Part shown: in pieces, positions 31,784 to 42,283 of the stretch | How positions within the stretch are numbered: position 1 is the first letter of the stretch | Layout of the letters: every line of letters begins with the position of its first letter | NCBI GenBank assembly: GCA_002101205.1 | Contig: LWTM01000075.1 | Coordinates: 124,001 to 188,000, forward strand | Direction: 5' to 3' | Source: Cycloclasticus sp. symbiont of Poecilosclerida sp. N | Lineage (GTDB): Bacteria > Pseudomonadota > Gammaproteobacteria > Methylococcales > Cycloclasticaceae | DNA: 64,000 nucleotides | The notes under the pieces: model-generated | Databases searched by the model: none | What the model was told of the DNA's origin: nothing | The model's input: the letters and a program-made list of their open reading frames with translations, nothing else | Made by a program: the position numbers and the translations under genes

Positions 31784-33466
31784 CTATTTGCTTTTCTTAG
31801 CCCAAGAATCACGCAATGTTACGATTCGGTTGAAAACCAAAGCATCTTGCGTTGAATCAACGCTGTCTTGGCAGAAATAGCCTTGTCGTTCAAATTGGTA
31901 AGCCGACGTATTTGCATCTAACAAGGATGATTCTAATTGGCAGTTTTCTAATACTTGCAAAGAGTCTTTGTTAATCAAATCTTTGTAGTCTTTCGCTTTT
32001 TCTGCTGCAGGTACTGGCACGCTGAATAAGCGGTCGTATTGCCTAATCTGTGCTGACACTGCATGTTTCGCTGACACCCAGTGAATCGTGCCCTTAACCT
32101 TACGACCGTCTTCTGATTTACCCCCTCGCGTTTCAGGGTCATAGCTACAATGTACTTCTATCACATCACCAGTATCATTTTTTACAACGTGCGTGCACGT
32201 GACATAATAAGCAAAACGCAATCTCACTTCACGTCCAACTGTTAAGCGGAAAAATTTCTTCGGCGCATCGTCCATATAGTCGCTTCGTTCAATATAAAGC
32301 TCTTTTGAAAACGGTATATCGCGGGTGGCAGCTTCTGGCTTTTTCGGATGGTTAACGCCTTGCAGTATCTCTTCTTTGTCCTCTGGGTAATTAGTGATGA
32401 GCAATTTAATTGGGTCTAGCACGGCTAGTGCACGTGGCGCATTGGCATCTAAATCTTCACGTAGGGAGTTTTCCAACACACTCATTTCAATCATGTTCTC
32501 TTTTTTTGTAACACCAATACGCGAACAAAAATCACGGATCGCATTAGCTGTGTAACCACGCCGACGCATACCGCTTAGCGTGGGTAAGCGCGGATCATCC
32601 CAACCGCTGACATAGCCGCCTTCTACTAATTCGTGCAGTTTGCGCTTGCTCATCACGGTGTAATCTAAATTAAGCCTAGAAAACTCAATCTGTTGTGGGT
32701 GTGCTGATGTTTTTAACTCATTTAAAAACCAGTCATAGAGTGGGCGGTGATTCTCAAACTCTAAGGTACACAAAGAATGAGTGATACCTTCAATCGCATC
32801 TGATACGCAATGTGCAAAGTCGTACATTGGATAGATGTGCCATTTATCACCCGTCATAGGGTGCGAGATGTGTTTAATACGATAAATGGCAGGATCGCGT
32901 AGATTAATATTAGCCGCCGCCATATCAATTTTCGCTCGCAACAAATGTTCACCTTCTGCGAATTCGCCACTTTTCATTTTATCTAACAACTCGAGGTTTT
33001 CTTCAACCGAACGACCTCTAAACGGGCTGTTTTTGCCTGGTTCGGTTAAATTACCACGATAAAGGCGAATATCATCGGCCGACAAGCTGTCTACATACGC
33101 TTTACCTTTTTTGATAAGCTGTATAGCGTACGCATACAGTTGGTCAAAATAGTCCGATGTATGGTGCAAATTATCGCCCCATTCAAAACCAAGCCAACGA
33201 ATATCCTCCTTAATGGCATTAATATATTCTGACTTTTCTTTGCCCGGATTGGTGTCATCGAACCGAAGGTGACACGTTGCATTGACATAATCCTGCGCAA
33301 TGCCAAAATTCAAGCAAATAGACTTTGCATGGCCAATATGCAGGTGGCCGTTAGGCTCAGGCGGAAATCTTGTAATAACTTGCGTATGCTTAGCGGACTC
33401 TAAATCCGCATCAATAATAGCGCGAATAAAGTTACTCGAAGTCGTTCCATCAAACGTATCATTCAT
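31784..33466 (-). CDS. glnS: Glutaminyl-tRNA synthetase
   Basis: 560-aa class I synthetase. HIGH motif in [14 protein letters not shown] (about 36-49), MSK version of KMSKS in [10 protein letters not shown] (about 270), and C-terminal anticodon-binding beta barrels. The presence of GlnRS means glutaminyl-tRNA is made directly. Likely single gene; the degenerate higBA lies just beyond its 3' end. Confidence 0.97.
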   Translation of the reverse strand: MNDTFDGTTSSNFIRAIIDADLESAKHTQVITRFPPEPNGHLHIGHAKSICLNFGIAQDYVNATCHLRFDDTNPGKEKSEYINAIKEDIRWLGFEWGDNLHHTSDYFDQLYAYAIQLIKKGKAYVDSLSADDIRLYRGNLTEPGKNSPFRGRSVEENLELLDKMKSGEFAEGEHLLRAKIDMAAANINLRDPAIYRIKHISHPMTGDKWHIYPMYDFAHCVSDAIEGITHSLCTLEFENHRPLYDWFLNELKTSAHPQQIEFSRLNLDYTVMSKRKLHELVEGGYVSGWDDPRLPTLSGMRRRGYTANAIRDFCSRIGVTKKENMIEMSVLENSLREDLDANAPRALAVLDPIKLLITNYPEDKEEILQGVNHPKKPEAATRDIPFSKELYIERSDYMDDAPKKFFRLTVGREVRLRFAYYVTCTHVVKNDTGDVIEVHCSYDPETRGGKSEDGRKVKGTIHWVSAKHAVSAQIRQYDRLFSVPVPAAEKAKDYKDLINKDSLQVLENCQLESSLLDANTSAYQFERQGYFCQDSVDSTQDALVFNRIVTLRDSWAKKSK

Positions 33467-33976
33467 CTGCTAAAGCCTTGGAGTCGATTAAGCACTGAAT
33501 TTTAAAGCATCTTGGCAACAAGGTCTTTAAAAAATAGCTATTCGACCGCCTCAACGACTAAATCTCAAGTTCACTTTCCATTTAACGCATGTTCCATTGG
33601 CCCATCAATGCTATTTGCAATACTTAAGCTAGTTTAAGTCAATTGGTTTCATTGCTCGACAAGTAGATCTATTCCTCTGCGCTACGCGCTACATTGACTA
33701 CATCACTCAACATCTATACGTTGATTGATTGGGCCGTTCCCAACGCCTTGTTCACCTAGTGGCACAAGGAGTTGGAATAAAAAGATTCAGCCTCATTATG
33801 AGGAGCTCATCACTTTCAATACAGAGAAAACGAGTCCTGACACAAGAACAACATTGTAAGCCGCATTTCATTGAAATGGTGGGTAAAACGCTTAACTGTG
33901 TCCGCTTTAACTTGACACAAAGCAAAACAAGACTTAGAAAGTACATACAAATTTAATCATTCTAAAAATACATATT
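33467..33976. other. 510-bp intergenic region, no recognised gene
   Basis: Short frames on both strands (up to about 75 codons) lack ribosome sites and recognisable families. It separates divergent glnS and the CBS-domain gene and must hold their promoters. Composition resembles decayed sequence. Confidence 0.5.
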
Positions 33977-35272
33977 TTGACCGATCTTTCGTTAACGTTT
34001 CTCTTTAGCCTTTTAGGCATACTCATTTTGCTATCTGCTTTTTTCTCCGGTTCTGAAACCGCATTGATGCGCTTAAATCGATACCGCCTATTACACCTTG
34101 TTAAAAATAAACATTTGGGCGCAACACTCGCGCACAAACTCCTTCAAAAACCAGATCGGCTTATTGGCCTTATATTGCTTGGCAACAACTTCATCAATAT
34201 TTTTGCATCTTCTATTGCGACCATCATCGCTCTACGTTTATATGGTGAGGCAGGCATCGCTATCGCAGCCGGCCTATTAACTTTTGTTATTCTTATTTTC
34301 TCTGAAGTTGCACCTAAAACTTGGGCTGCAGCTTATCCTGAACGGCTGGCTTTTATTGCCTCCGTTATCTACACGCCACTATTAAAGCTTCTTAATCCGT
34401 TGGTGTGGGTTATCAACGCCTTATCTAATCAACTGCTTCGGGTATTTGGCATCGACATAAAGAATCATATTGAATCGGAAATCCATCATGATGAATTACG
34501 TACTGTCGTAACAGAAGCCGGATCACTCATACCCCATGAGCACAAAGAGATGTTACTGGGCATTTTGGATCTCCAACAAGCCACTGTTGAAGATATTATG
34601 ACACCCATAAATGAAATACATGGCATCGATCTTGATGATGATATCGATGACATCAAAAAACAAATTTTAAATTCACCTTATTCTAATTTGCCCATTTTCA
34701 CGACCAACATTGACTCAATCCAAGGTTACCTTCGAAAAAAAGATATTTTTGCTGTTATTAACGACAGCGATTTTAATTCAGAAACTTTACTAACAAGCCA
34801 GACCGAGCCATATTTCATTCCCAATAATACATCGCTTTATAAACAGTTAATTAACTTTCAACAAAACAAAAAACGCTTAGCAATCATTGTTAATGAATAC
34901 GGCAATATCCTCGGACTTATTAGTCTGCAAGATGTTCTTGAAGAAGTGATAGGAGAGTTCACAACAGACCCTTCTGACAGTTCACCTAACATTCAAAAAC
35001 AAGCTGGTAACACCTTGCTCATTAGTGGAAACATCACCATCCGCGAACTCAATCGCACATTAAATTGGTCGCTACCAACTGATGGCGCTAAAACATTAAA
35101 CGGCTTGATTATCGAGCATCTTGAGTCTATCCCTGAACAAGGAACAAGCCTAAAACTATATAATTACCCGATAGAAGTAGTTCAAATGGAAGATAACACA
35201 GTAAAACTTGCGAAATTTCATTTCAGCAAACCTATAGAAAAAGTGCATAATAATTCAATTCATCTACACTAA
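33977..35272 (+). CDS. CNNM/CorC-family membrane protein with CBS pair (HlyC/CorC type)
   Basis: 431-aa inner-membrane protein, starting with TTG 33977. The N-terminal DUF21/CNNM domain has three to four membrane segments (about 8-30, 64-110, 125-150) and the motif FFSGSETALM. A CBS pair (about 195-325, with VEDIMTPINEI and VNEYGNILGLISLQDVLEE) and a C-terminal CorC_HlyC domain (about 345-420, GAKTLNGLIIEHL) follow. The family is linked to magnesium/cobalt efflux; transport here is inferred from family only. Convergent with radA. Confidence 0.88.
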   Translation: MTDLSLTFLFSLLGILILLSAFFSGSETALMRLNRYRLLHLVKNKHLGATLAHKLLQKPDRLIGLILLGNNFINIFASSIATIIALRLYGEAGIAIAAGLLTFVILIFSEVAPKTWAAAYPERLAFIASVIYTPLLKLLNPLVWVINALSNQLLRVFGIDIKNHIESEIHHDELRTVVTEAGSLIPHEHKEMLLGILDLQQATVEDIMTPINEIHGIDLDDDIDDIKKQILNSPYSNLPIFTTNIDSIQGYLRKKDIFAVINDSDFNSETLLTSQTEPYFIPNNTSLYKQLINFQQNKKRLAIIVNEYGNILGLISLQDVLEEVIGEFTTDPSDSSPNIQKQAGNTLLISGNITIRELNRTLNWSLPTDGAKTLNGLIIEHLESIPEQGTSLKLYNYPIEVVQMEDNTVKLAKFHFSKPIEKVHNNSIHLH

Positions 35273-35359
35273 CTTGACAATACTGCTGTTGCCAAAATAC
35301 ATCTCAACTGCTTTCTTATACCAAGTCGTTACATGGTTGACACTAATGAAAAACGTCCA

Positions 35360-36724
35360 TTAAAAGTACTGTAACGCATCTCGTAAAATACTCACGGAGT
35401 AAATTTTCAAGCCCTTAATTCCGCCCTTAGGGATATTTCCCTTAGGCGCCAATGCAAATTTAAAACCATGCTTTGCCGCTTCACGCAGTCGCTCTTCACC
35501 ATTTGGTACGGGGCGCACCTCACCCGACAAACCAAGCTCACCAAAAACCACCCAATCTTTAGGGATGTTTTTCTCTTTAAAGCTTGATAGTAGTGCTGCT
35601 ACAATCGCTAAATCACCACCGGTTTCCATCACCCTTAAACCGCCAACAATATTTACAAATACATCTTGGTCAATAAGCGAACATTGTCCATGACGATGCA
35701 AAATAGCCAATAACATAGCCAGACGATTTTGATCCATACCGACCGTCACTCGCTTTGGGTTGCCTTGGCTGCTTTCGTCAACTAGCGCCTGCACTTCAAC
35801 CAACAAAGGCCTTGACCCTTCACGCGTAACCATCACCACGCTGCCTGGCACCTCTTGCTCGTGACGCGATAAGAATATAGCCGACGGGTTGGTTATTTCG
35901 CGCAGACCCTTTTCTGTCATCGCAAAAACACCCAGTTCATTGACAGCGCCAAAACGATTTTTTATGGCACGAATAACGCGGAAGCGGCTACCCGAATCGC
36001 CCTCAAAATATAAGACTGAATCGACCATATGCTCAAGCATACGCGGCCCCGCGATAGCCCCTTCTTTAGTGACATGTCCCACCAAAAAAATAGTCGTATC
36101 GGTCCGTTTAGCAAAACGCACTAAACGCGCTGCACACTCACGAACTTGCCCAACCGAACCTGGTGCCGATTGTAGTTCATCGCTAAAGACGGTCTGGATG
36201 GAATCTATAACCAACACATCTGTCGACATTTTTTCTGCCGTGGCTAAGATCGTTTCAAGTGCTATTTCACAAAGAATATTGACGTTATCAACAGACAACT
36301 GCAACCTTTTTGCCCGCATGCTGACTTGCTGCGCAGACTCTTCACCGCTGACATAAAGCGTATTAACACGCTGGCTTAAGCTGGATAACGATTGCAATAA
36401 AAGCGTCGACTTACCGATACCTGGATCACCACCAATTAGAATGGCTGAACCCGCTACGATACCACCGCCTAATACGCGGTCTAATTCATCCAGCCCACTT
36501 TTTATACGCTCAATTCGTCCCGCCTCTACCGCCGAGAGAGTTTGCACCTCAGCGGAACTAGTTTGATCTGCATAACCACTAAAACGATTAACTTTAGTCG
36601 AACTCGACATCGTTGACTCATCCAATGTATTCCACTGCCCGCAGTCTTGGCATTGCCCTGACCACTTTGAGGCGCGCGCACCACATTCACGGCAATTGTA
36701 TAAAAATTTTCCTTTACTCACCAT
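35360..36724 (-). CDS. radA: DNA repair protein RadA (Sms)
   Basis: 454-aa RecA-like helicase promoting branch migration in recombination. N-terminal C4 zinc finger CRECGARASKWSGQCQDCG (about 10-28), Walker A GGDPGIGKST (about 97-106), the RadA-specific KNRFGAVNELGVF, and a C-terminal Lon-like domain. It starts 11 bp inside the 3' end of alr, so it is co-transcribed with it. Confidence 0.97.
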   Translation of the reverse strand: MVSKGKFLYNCRECGARASKWSGQCQDCGQWNTLDESTMSSSTKVNRFSGYADQTSSAEVQTLSAVEAGRIERIKSGLDELDRVLGGGIVAGSAILIGGDPGIGKSTLLLQSLSSLSQRVNTLYVSGEESAQQVSMRAKRLQLSVDNVNILCEIALETILATAEKMSTDVLVIDSIQTVFSDELQSAPGSVGQVRECAARLVRFAKRTDTTIFLVGHVTKEGAIAGPRMLEHMVDSVLYFEGDSGSRFRVIRAIKNRFGAVNELGVFAMTEKGLREITNPSAIFLSRHEQEVPGSVVMVTREGSRPLLVEVQALVDESSQGNPKRVTVGMDQNRLAMLLAILHRHGQCSLIDQDVFVNIVGGLRVMETGGDLAIVAALLSSFKEKNIPKDWVVFGELGLSGEVRPVPNGEERLREAAKHGFKFALAPKGNIPKGGIKGLKIYSVSILRDALQYF

Positions 36725-37808
36725 TTATTGCGCCTTTAACAACCCTACTGACCCTACCCGTAATCCCACACATCAGCTCATATGAAATCGTCTCGCTCAT
36801 CTGAGCAACTTCATCAATGGGCAGTCCCTCCCCCCACAAAGTAACGGTATCGCCAACCTTAATATTTTTGCATTGACTAGCATCCACATTGATAGAATCC
36901 ATCGAAACACGCCCAACTAACGGCACACGTTGGCCGCCTATCAATACCGGTGTGCCTGTCACAGCATGGCGCGGATACCCATCACCATAGCCCGCCCCAA
37001 CCGTTGCAATTAAGCTAGTTTTTTCGGCTACCCAACAGCCCCCATAACCTACTTTCTCGCTTTTTTTTACGCTACGAAGCGCTATCACACGGCTGTTGAA
37101 TGTCATCACGGGTTTCAAATCATCATCACTGGCTTTTCTGTCGAAAAACGGGCTTGCGCCATACAACATAAGTCCAGGTCGGACCCAGTCCCTTTGTGCA
37201 TACTTCCAACCTAAAAGCCCTGCGGAATTGCAAATACTTTGCTCGCCTGTCATACCATCAATGCTTTCGTCAAATACAGCAATTTGCTCTTGCGTTGCAG
37301 TCGATGTCATATCATCTGCACACGCTAAATGCGTCATCAGCTTAATGGGCTGTCGTACATCGGCAGATAACGCTAAAGCGTTGTTTATCCGTGTCACACA
37401 TAAAGGCTCCACACCCAAACGATTCATCCCTGTGTTTATTTTCAACCAAACCGATAATGGTTGCTGTGGCGAAACACAGGCCAACAAATCTAGCTGGTAA
37501 TCGCTGTGAACAACTGCATCAAGGTTGTTTTTTGAAAAAACTGAAATATCATCAGAACAGCCGAAGCCAGTTAGGACTAAAATAGTTTTTTTAATTCCGG
37601 CTTTTCTTAAGGTAAGGGCTTCATTTAGCTGTGCAACCGCATAGCCATCAACATTCGACAATGCTTTTGCAACCATCACCATGCCGTGTCCATAGGCATC
37701 GGCTTTAATAACCGCCATGATTCTAGAATTCGGCGCGCAGCGCCCAACCACCGCTGCATTGTGCTTCAACGCATCTAAATCAATCACCACATTAGTATCA
37801 CTCAGCAC
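36714..37808 (-). CDS. alr: Alanine racemase
   Basis: 364-aa PLP enzyme making D-alanine for peptidoglycan. PLP lysine in AVIKADAYGHG (about 32-42), catalytic tyrosine in KVGYGGCW, and the C-terminal GRVSMDSINVD domain. GTG start at 37808. Between dnaB and radA as in many gammaproteobacteria. Confidence 0.96.
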   Translation of the reverse strand: MLSDTNVVIDLDALKHNAAVVGRCAPNSRIMAVIKADAYGHGMVMVAKALSNVDGYAVAQLNEALTLRKAGIKKTILVLTGFGCSDDISVFSKNNLDAVVHSDYQLDLLACVSPQQPLSVWLKINTGMNRLGVEPLCVTRINNALALSADVRQPIKLMTHLACADDMTSTATQEQIAVFDESIDGMTGEQSICNSAGLLGWKYAQRDWVRPGLMLYGASPFFDRKASDDDLKPVMTFNSRVIALRSVKKSEKVGYGGCWVAEKTSLIATVGAGYGDGYPRHAVTGTPVLIGGQRVPLVGRVSMDSINVDASQCKNIKVGDTVTLWGEGLPIDEVAQMSETISYELMCGITGRVSRVVKGAINGE

Positions 37809-37855
37809 GGTTACTCTACGTTATTTAGGTGTTACTAATTAAGAACGCTGAAGGG

Positions 37856-39256
37856 CTAATAATCATCATCCATATAGGCATCCTTCGCATAGTTTTCGAA
37901 TCGCGTATATTCAGCTAAGAAGGTCAAGGTGCACGTTCCAATTGGGCCGTTGCGCTGTTTGCCGATGATTATTTCAGCGACACCCTTTGCATCAGACTCT
38001 TCGTTATATACCTCGTCTCTATAAATGAAAAGAATAACGTCGGCATCCTGCTCGATACTCCCCGACTCTCGAAGGTCAGACATGACAGGACGCTTATTAG
38101 GTCTCTGCTCAAGGTTTCGGTTTAACTGGGAAAGCGCAACAACCGGTACATTGAGCTCTTTTGCAAGTGCTTTTAATGAACGTGAAATATCAGAAACCTC
38201 AGCAACACGACCCTCGCTTTTAGACGGCGATTGCATCAACTGTAAATAATCCAGCACGATTAAGCTTAACGGCCCATGGTCTTTCACCAAACGGCGAGAA
38301 CGGGCACGAACTTCACTCGGGCTCAAAGCCGCCGTATCATCAATGAATATTTTGGTTTTTTCTGATAATATGTTGATTGATGACTGCATCCGCGGCCATT
38401 CATCATCTTCTAGCTGACCTGTGCGAACGTTGTGCTGGTCGATATGACTTAAAGAAGACAGCATCCGCAGAGCCAATGAATCGCCTGGCATTTCCATACT
38501 AAATACCGCAATCGGCATACCCGTTTTCATACCCACCTCTACAACCAAGTTCATCGCAAAACTGGTTTTACCCATAGAAGGACGACCCGCGACAATAATT
38601 AAATCAGCTGGCTGAAGGCCCGATGTCATCGCGTCTAAATCGGTAAATCCCGTGCTTACACCGGTCAAGGCGTTTCCGCTTGCATGTAGCTTGGTAATTT
38701 TATCTACGGCGACACTCAGTAAGTCTCGGAGAGGCTCAAAACCCTTTTGGTCTTTTGCGCCCTGCTCCGCAATTTTAAACACTTTGCTTTCCGCATCATC
38801 GAGCAATTCATTGACATCGCCCCCTTTTGTATCAAAAGCAGAGTCAGCTATCTCATTACTAATACGAATGAGCTGCCGACGGACTGAACGCTGGCGCACA
38901 ATGCTCGCGTAACTGGTGATATTGGCTGCACTGGGCGTGTCTTTTGCTAATGCGCCTAAATAAGCAAGTCCCCCCGCTTTTTCTAACGCACCTTTTCGTC
39001 CAAGCACCTCTGAGATAGTCACAACATCGAATGGCTCGTTTTTTTGCGCTAAATCGGCAATGGATTCAAAAATCAATTGGTGGTCTGTCTGGTAAAAGTC
39101 CACGCCAGAAACCTTATCCATCACCGTATCCCAACGCTGATTATCTAACATTAAACCACCCAAAACTGACTGCTCTGCTTGCAGTGAATGCGGTGGCACA
39201 CGAACACGCTCAATTTCGTCTAGCATGTCATAATCAAGGGGAGGTTCTGCAGCCAT
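37856..39256 (-). CDS. dnaB: Replicative DNA helicase DnaB
   Basis: 466-aa hexameric fork helicase. N-terminal collar domain (PHSLQAEQSVLGGLMLD), linker, RecA-like motor with GRPSMGKTSFAMN (Walker A), VLDYLQLM (Walker B) and DLRESGSIEQDADVI. No intein is present and the length is standard. Confidence 0.97.
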   Translation of the reverse strand: MAAEPPLDYDMLDEIERVRVPPHSLQAEQSVLGGLMLDNQRWDTVMDKVSGVDFYQTDHQLIFESIADLAQKNEPFDVVTISEVLGRKGALEKAGGLAYLGALAKDTPSAANITSYASIVRQRSVRRQLIRISNEIADSAFDTKGGDVNELLDDAESKVFKIAEQGAKDQKGFEPLRDLLSVAVDKITKLHASGNALTGVSTGFTDLDAMTSGLQPADLIIVAGRPSMGKTSFAMNLVVEVGMKTGMPIAVFSMEMPGDSLALRMLSSLSHIDQHNVRTGQLEDDEWPRMQSSINILSEKTKIFIDDTAALSPSEVRARSRRLVKDHGPLSLIVLDYLQLMQSPSKSEGRVAEVSDISRSLKALAKELNVPVVALSQLNRNLEQRPNKRPVMSDLRESGSIEQDADVILFIYRDEVYNEESDAKGVAEIIIGKQRNGPIGTCTLTFLAEYTRFENYAKDAYMDDDY

Positions 39257-39407
39257 AAGTGAAAATTAAACGGTTGAATGATTCTTTATTGTACAGGAAT
39301 ACGAATTCTCATCGCAAAAAATACCGCTGCCAACGCCGCCGGTATTCCAAATATTATTTGAATTAAGTGAGCTTAACTTCACTCACTCAAAACAAGAAGC
39401 AGAAGTA

Positions 39408-39854
39408 TTACTCAGCAACAATTACTCCTTTTAATGTCGCCACAACATCTGTGTGCAAATGAATAGCCACTTCAAATTCGCCTACTTGTCTTAACGAACC
39501 TTCAGGTAGTTTAATTTCTTGTTTTTCAATTTCAACGCCTGCTTCAGCAGTTGCCTTAATGATGTCTAGCAAGCCCACTGAACCGAAAAGCTTACCTTCC
39601 TCACCAGCTTGATGTGTAATGGTTAAGCTTAACTTTCCAATAGCTTCAGCTCTTGTTTGCGCTTGAGTCAAACGTTCAGCTTCTGCTTTTTCGAGATCGG
39701 CTCTACGCGTTTCAAATTCCGCGATACGATCTGGCGTAGCTAGAACTGCTTTACCACTTGGTATCAAAAAGTTACGACCAAACCCAGGCTTAACTGAAAC
39801 CTTGTCGCCTAAATTACCTAAATTTGCTACCTTTTCAAGAAGAATAATGTTCAT
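39408..39854 (-). CDS. rplI: Ribosomal protein L9
   Basis: 148-aa 50S protein with the N-terminal NIILLEKVANLGNLGDKVSV domain, a long central helix and C-terminal domain. Part of the rpsF-rpsR-DUF2232-rplI unit. Confidence 0.98.
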   Translation of the reverse strand: MNIILLEKVANLGNLGDKVSVKPGFGRNFLIPSGKAVLATPDRIAEFETRRADLEKAEAERLTQAQTRAEAIGKLSLTITHQAGEEGKLFGSVGLLDIIKATAEAGVEIEKQEIKLPEGSLRQVGEFEVAIHLHTDVVATLKGVIVAE

Positions 39855-39890
39855 CTTTACTTCACCTTATAAATTAAAATTAACCCCGCG

Positions 39891-40799
39891 TTACGTTTTA
39901 GCTATAAACCGTTGACGCCAATTCATCCAAACATCTGATAAGCCAATTAACACTAAAGGCAACATCAAATGTGGCACAAAAAATACTACTATATAAAAAC
40001 CACCTAATAGGTATTTACTAGCACCCTTGTTCTTTATTACTACGTGAACAACCGATACGCCCACTATAAAAAACAATAATAAAACCTGTATATTTAAGTT
40101 CCATAAAAACTCTCCAGACGATTCACCTAGCAAGAAAGCTAGCGTCGTCAGCACAACAAAAACAACACCATCACGTGGCAGTAAACGGATATGTCTAAAC
40201 TCATCGTCAAAACCATCTGCGTTGTATAACAAGCTTTGCCACCAACGTCCTAATAACAAACTCATCAACAAACTAATCAGCGTTCCCGCTGCGACAATGC
40301 CGGTTGCATACTTCGACCAAAACGCCAACGCTTCCTGCAAATCATCTTGCGTTCCTGGTAAACCTTGTTGCTCAGCCAAAGTTTTAATGATTTCCTGTAT
40401 GCCCGCTAGCCAAAATTGAGCCGGTGAATCAACGCTTAAATACACCCCAGCAACCGCAAACATTCCAAGTACAACTAAAAACTCTAACGCCTTATTCATC
40501 TGGCCAGTTTCTCGCAAAACTAAAGACACTAAAAAAGCAGGAAGCCACATAATAAATAAGTAACTGAAAGAAACGATTGATGTTCCTAACAATATGTAAC
40601 CTAATAATGCGGTGGCAACTGTTGCTCCGATTAAAACCCTCAAACCCTCTACTAAGCCATTTCTTAGCGTTACTAAACAAACCGCAGCGACGCTAACGAT
40701 AACTAATGGCGGTATTAACAAAGACAAAATGGCCGTTGTTGCCACGATGATCGTGGCTTGCCGCCCGCCTTGCATTATAAAAACCGCTAATCCTTTCAT
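39891..40799 (-). CDS. DUF2232 integral membrane protein
   Basis: 302-aa polytopic membrane protein, about eight hydrophobic segments and no long soluble domain. Members of DUF2232 sit between rpsR and rplI in many proteobacteria, and that context supports the call. Function unknown. It follows rpsR by 39 bp. Confidence 0.85.
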   Translation of the reverse strand: MKGLAVFIMQGGRQATIIVATTAILSLLIPPLVIVSVAAVCLVTLRNGLVEGLRVLIGATVATALLGYILLGTSIVSFSYLFIMWLPAFLVSLVLRETGQMNKALEFLVVLGMFAVAGVYLSVDSPAQFWLAGIQEIIKTLAEQQGLPGTQDDLQEALAFWSKYATGIVAAGTLISLLMSLLLGRWWQSLLYNADGFDDEFRHIRLLPRDGVVFVVLTTLAFLLGESSGEFLWNLNIQVLLLFFIVGVSVVHVVIKNKGASKYLLGGFYIVVFFVPHLMLPLVLIGLSDVWMNWRQRFIAKT

Positions 40800-40838
40800 A
40801 TGCAGAGCCTAAAACGCAATCTCTCGCAACAAGAGCGC

Positions 40839-41075
40839 CTAACTTCCGTGTGCGTCGCAGTAAGGAATCAACGATAGGAACCGCGCTTTTTTAATAGCCG
40901 CCGTTAACTGACGTTGATACTTCGCTTTCACCCCTGTTACTCTAGCAGGAATAATTTTCCCTGATTCTGTCATGTACTCTTTTAATGTATCTAAATCCTT
41001 GTAATCAATTTCTTTTACGTTTTCTGCTGTGAATTTGCAGTAACGTGGACGTCTAAAACCTTTATCAAATGCCAT
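40839..41075 (-). CDS. rpsR: Ribosomal protein S18
   Basis: 78-aa 30S protein with [34 protein letters not shown] and FLSLIPYCD. Forms a heterodimer with S6, encoded 11 bp upstream. Confidence 0.98.
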   Translation of the reverse strand: MAFDKGFRRPRYCKFTAENVKEIDYKDLDTLKEYMTESGKIIPARVTGVKAKYQRQLTAAIKKARFLSLIPYCDAHGS

Positions 41076-41086
41076 CTCTTTACTCC

Positions 41087-41536
41087 TTACTCTTCTGTCG
41101 TTGCTTCTTTAGCAACAGGTGTGGTTTCTTCTGTTCCTGCGGCCGGTGTGGTTTCTTCTGTTCCTGCGGCCGGTGTTTTTTCATCTGGCTTCATATAAGG
41201 TTTAGCGGTTTCTTTTTCGTTTGATTTTGCAAGAGGCGTTGTTTCTATACTTGCCTCATCACGACGCATAACCATACTTCTGATAACGGCATCGTTGAAT
41301 TTAAAGGCTTTTTCTAATTCTCCAAGCACGGCTTGGTCACATTCGATATTCATCAATGTGTAATGTGCTTTGTGAATTTTGTTGATTGGATAAGCCAGCT
41401 GCCTTCTGCCCCAATCTTCTACACGGTGAACTTTGCCTGTACCTTCAGAGATTGTTGCACTATAGCGTTCAATCATTCCTGGTACTTGTGCGCTTTGGTC
41501 CGGATGCACCAAAAATACAACTTCATAATGTCTCAT
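41087..41536 (-). CDS. rpsF: Ribosomal protein S6 with repeat-extended tail
   Basis: 149-aa 30S protein. The core (about 1-100: [38 protein letters not shown]) is ordinary. The C-terminal tail carries near-perfect nine-residue repeats of the type EETTPAAGT, encoded by a 27-bp tandem DNA repeat at about 41120-41174. S6 tails vary among bacteria; in E. coli the tail receives glutamates from RimK. The tail ends in TTEE here. Confidence 0.97.
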   Translation of the reverse strand: MRHYEVVFLVHPDQSAQVPGMIERYSATISEGTGKVHRVEDWGRRQLAYPINKIHKAHYTLMNIECDQAVLGELEKAFKFNDAVIRSMVMRRDEASIETTPLAKSNEKETAKPYMKPDEKTPAAGTEETTPAAGTEETTPVAKEATTEE

Positions 41537-41725
41537 TTTACGTCCTTTAGGATTAACAGCCCCCCTGAATATTCAGATGAAGCAAGGATTAAGGTGCACT
41601 ACTAATGCACCGCAATTTTGAACGCGCATTCTACCAATTTAACAAAAATAAATCAAACCCATGTATGAGTCCACCACATGTTGCACCTCTATTCTCCTGC
41701 GCTATAGTGTAATATATTTCTGAAC

Positions 41726-42265
41726 TTATACAGTCGCCTCGCCATTCTCTTTCTTTAATGCGGCAATTAAGTCTGCGTAAAACACGTTGAAATCACTGGC
41801 TTCCGAAACTGTTTCTTTGGGAATAATAATGGCTGATGCTTCCCCCGTATAAAGAAACACGTAGCGTTTGCTTTTCTCAATTTTTAGAATTTTTCCCCAC
41901 TCAAGCAGTTCTTCACCATTGGGCTTTATTTCAAGCAAGCCGCTATCGGTATTTTTTAGCGTGAATTCACCCGTTGATTTTTCTAACACATCTGCAGACA
42001 ATTGCTCTGCAACGTGCTGATGGAATTTCTTTTGCAATAGCGCGGGTACGCCTAGCGACCATACAAAAGCGCCGGTAATAATGTAAATACCCAACCGCGC
42101 ATCTTGCGATGACATGACAATAAACAAGGCGATGAAAGCGATGATGCCTGGCCATATTATTCTGTGCCTTGTGATGCTTTTGCCATAACCGCCGTTCATT
42201 TTTGCATGGAACTCATTAAATTCGAGTAAATCTATTTTTCGTACGATATAGGTAACTACGGACAT
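41726..42265 (-). CDS. YcxB-like membrane protein
   Basis: 179-aa protein with an N-terminal cytoplasmic stretch, two membrane helices (about 37-52 and 58-75, IIAFIALFIVMSS and LGIYIITGAFVWSLG) and a C-terminal soluble domain of YcxB type (LLEWGKILKIEKSKRYVFLY). Function unknown. Separated from rlmB by 18 bp, so probably in the rnr-rlmB unit. Confidence 0.7.
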   Translation of the reverse strand: MSVVTYIVRKIDLLEFNEFHAKMNGGYGKSITRHRIIWPGIIAFIALFIVMSSQDARLGIYIITGAFVWSLGVPALLQKKFHQHVAEQLSADVLEKSTGEFTLKNTDSGLLEIKPNGEELLEWGKILKIEKSKRYVFLYTGEASAIIIPKETVSEASDFNVFYADLIAALKKENGEATV

Positions 42266-42283
42266 ATGTAATTCTCGTTGTTT

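Noticed and set aside
33729-33956. 75-codon plus frame between glnS and the CBS-domain gene
   Set aside because: No ribosome site or family similarity that I can recognise; considered an IS scrap but could not be supported.
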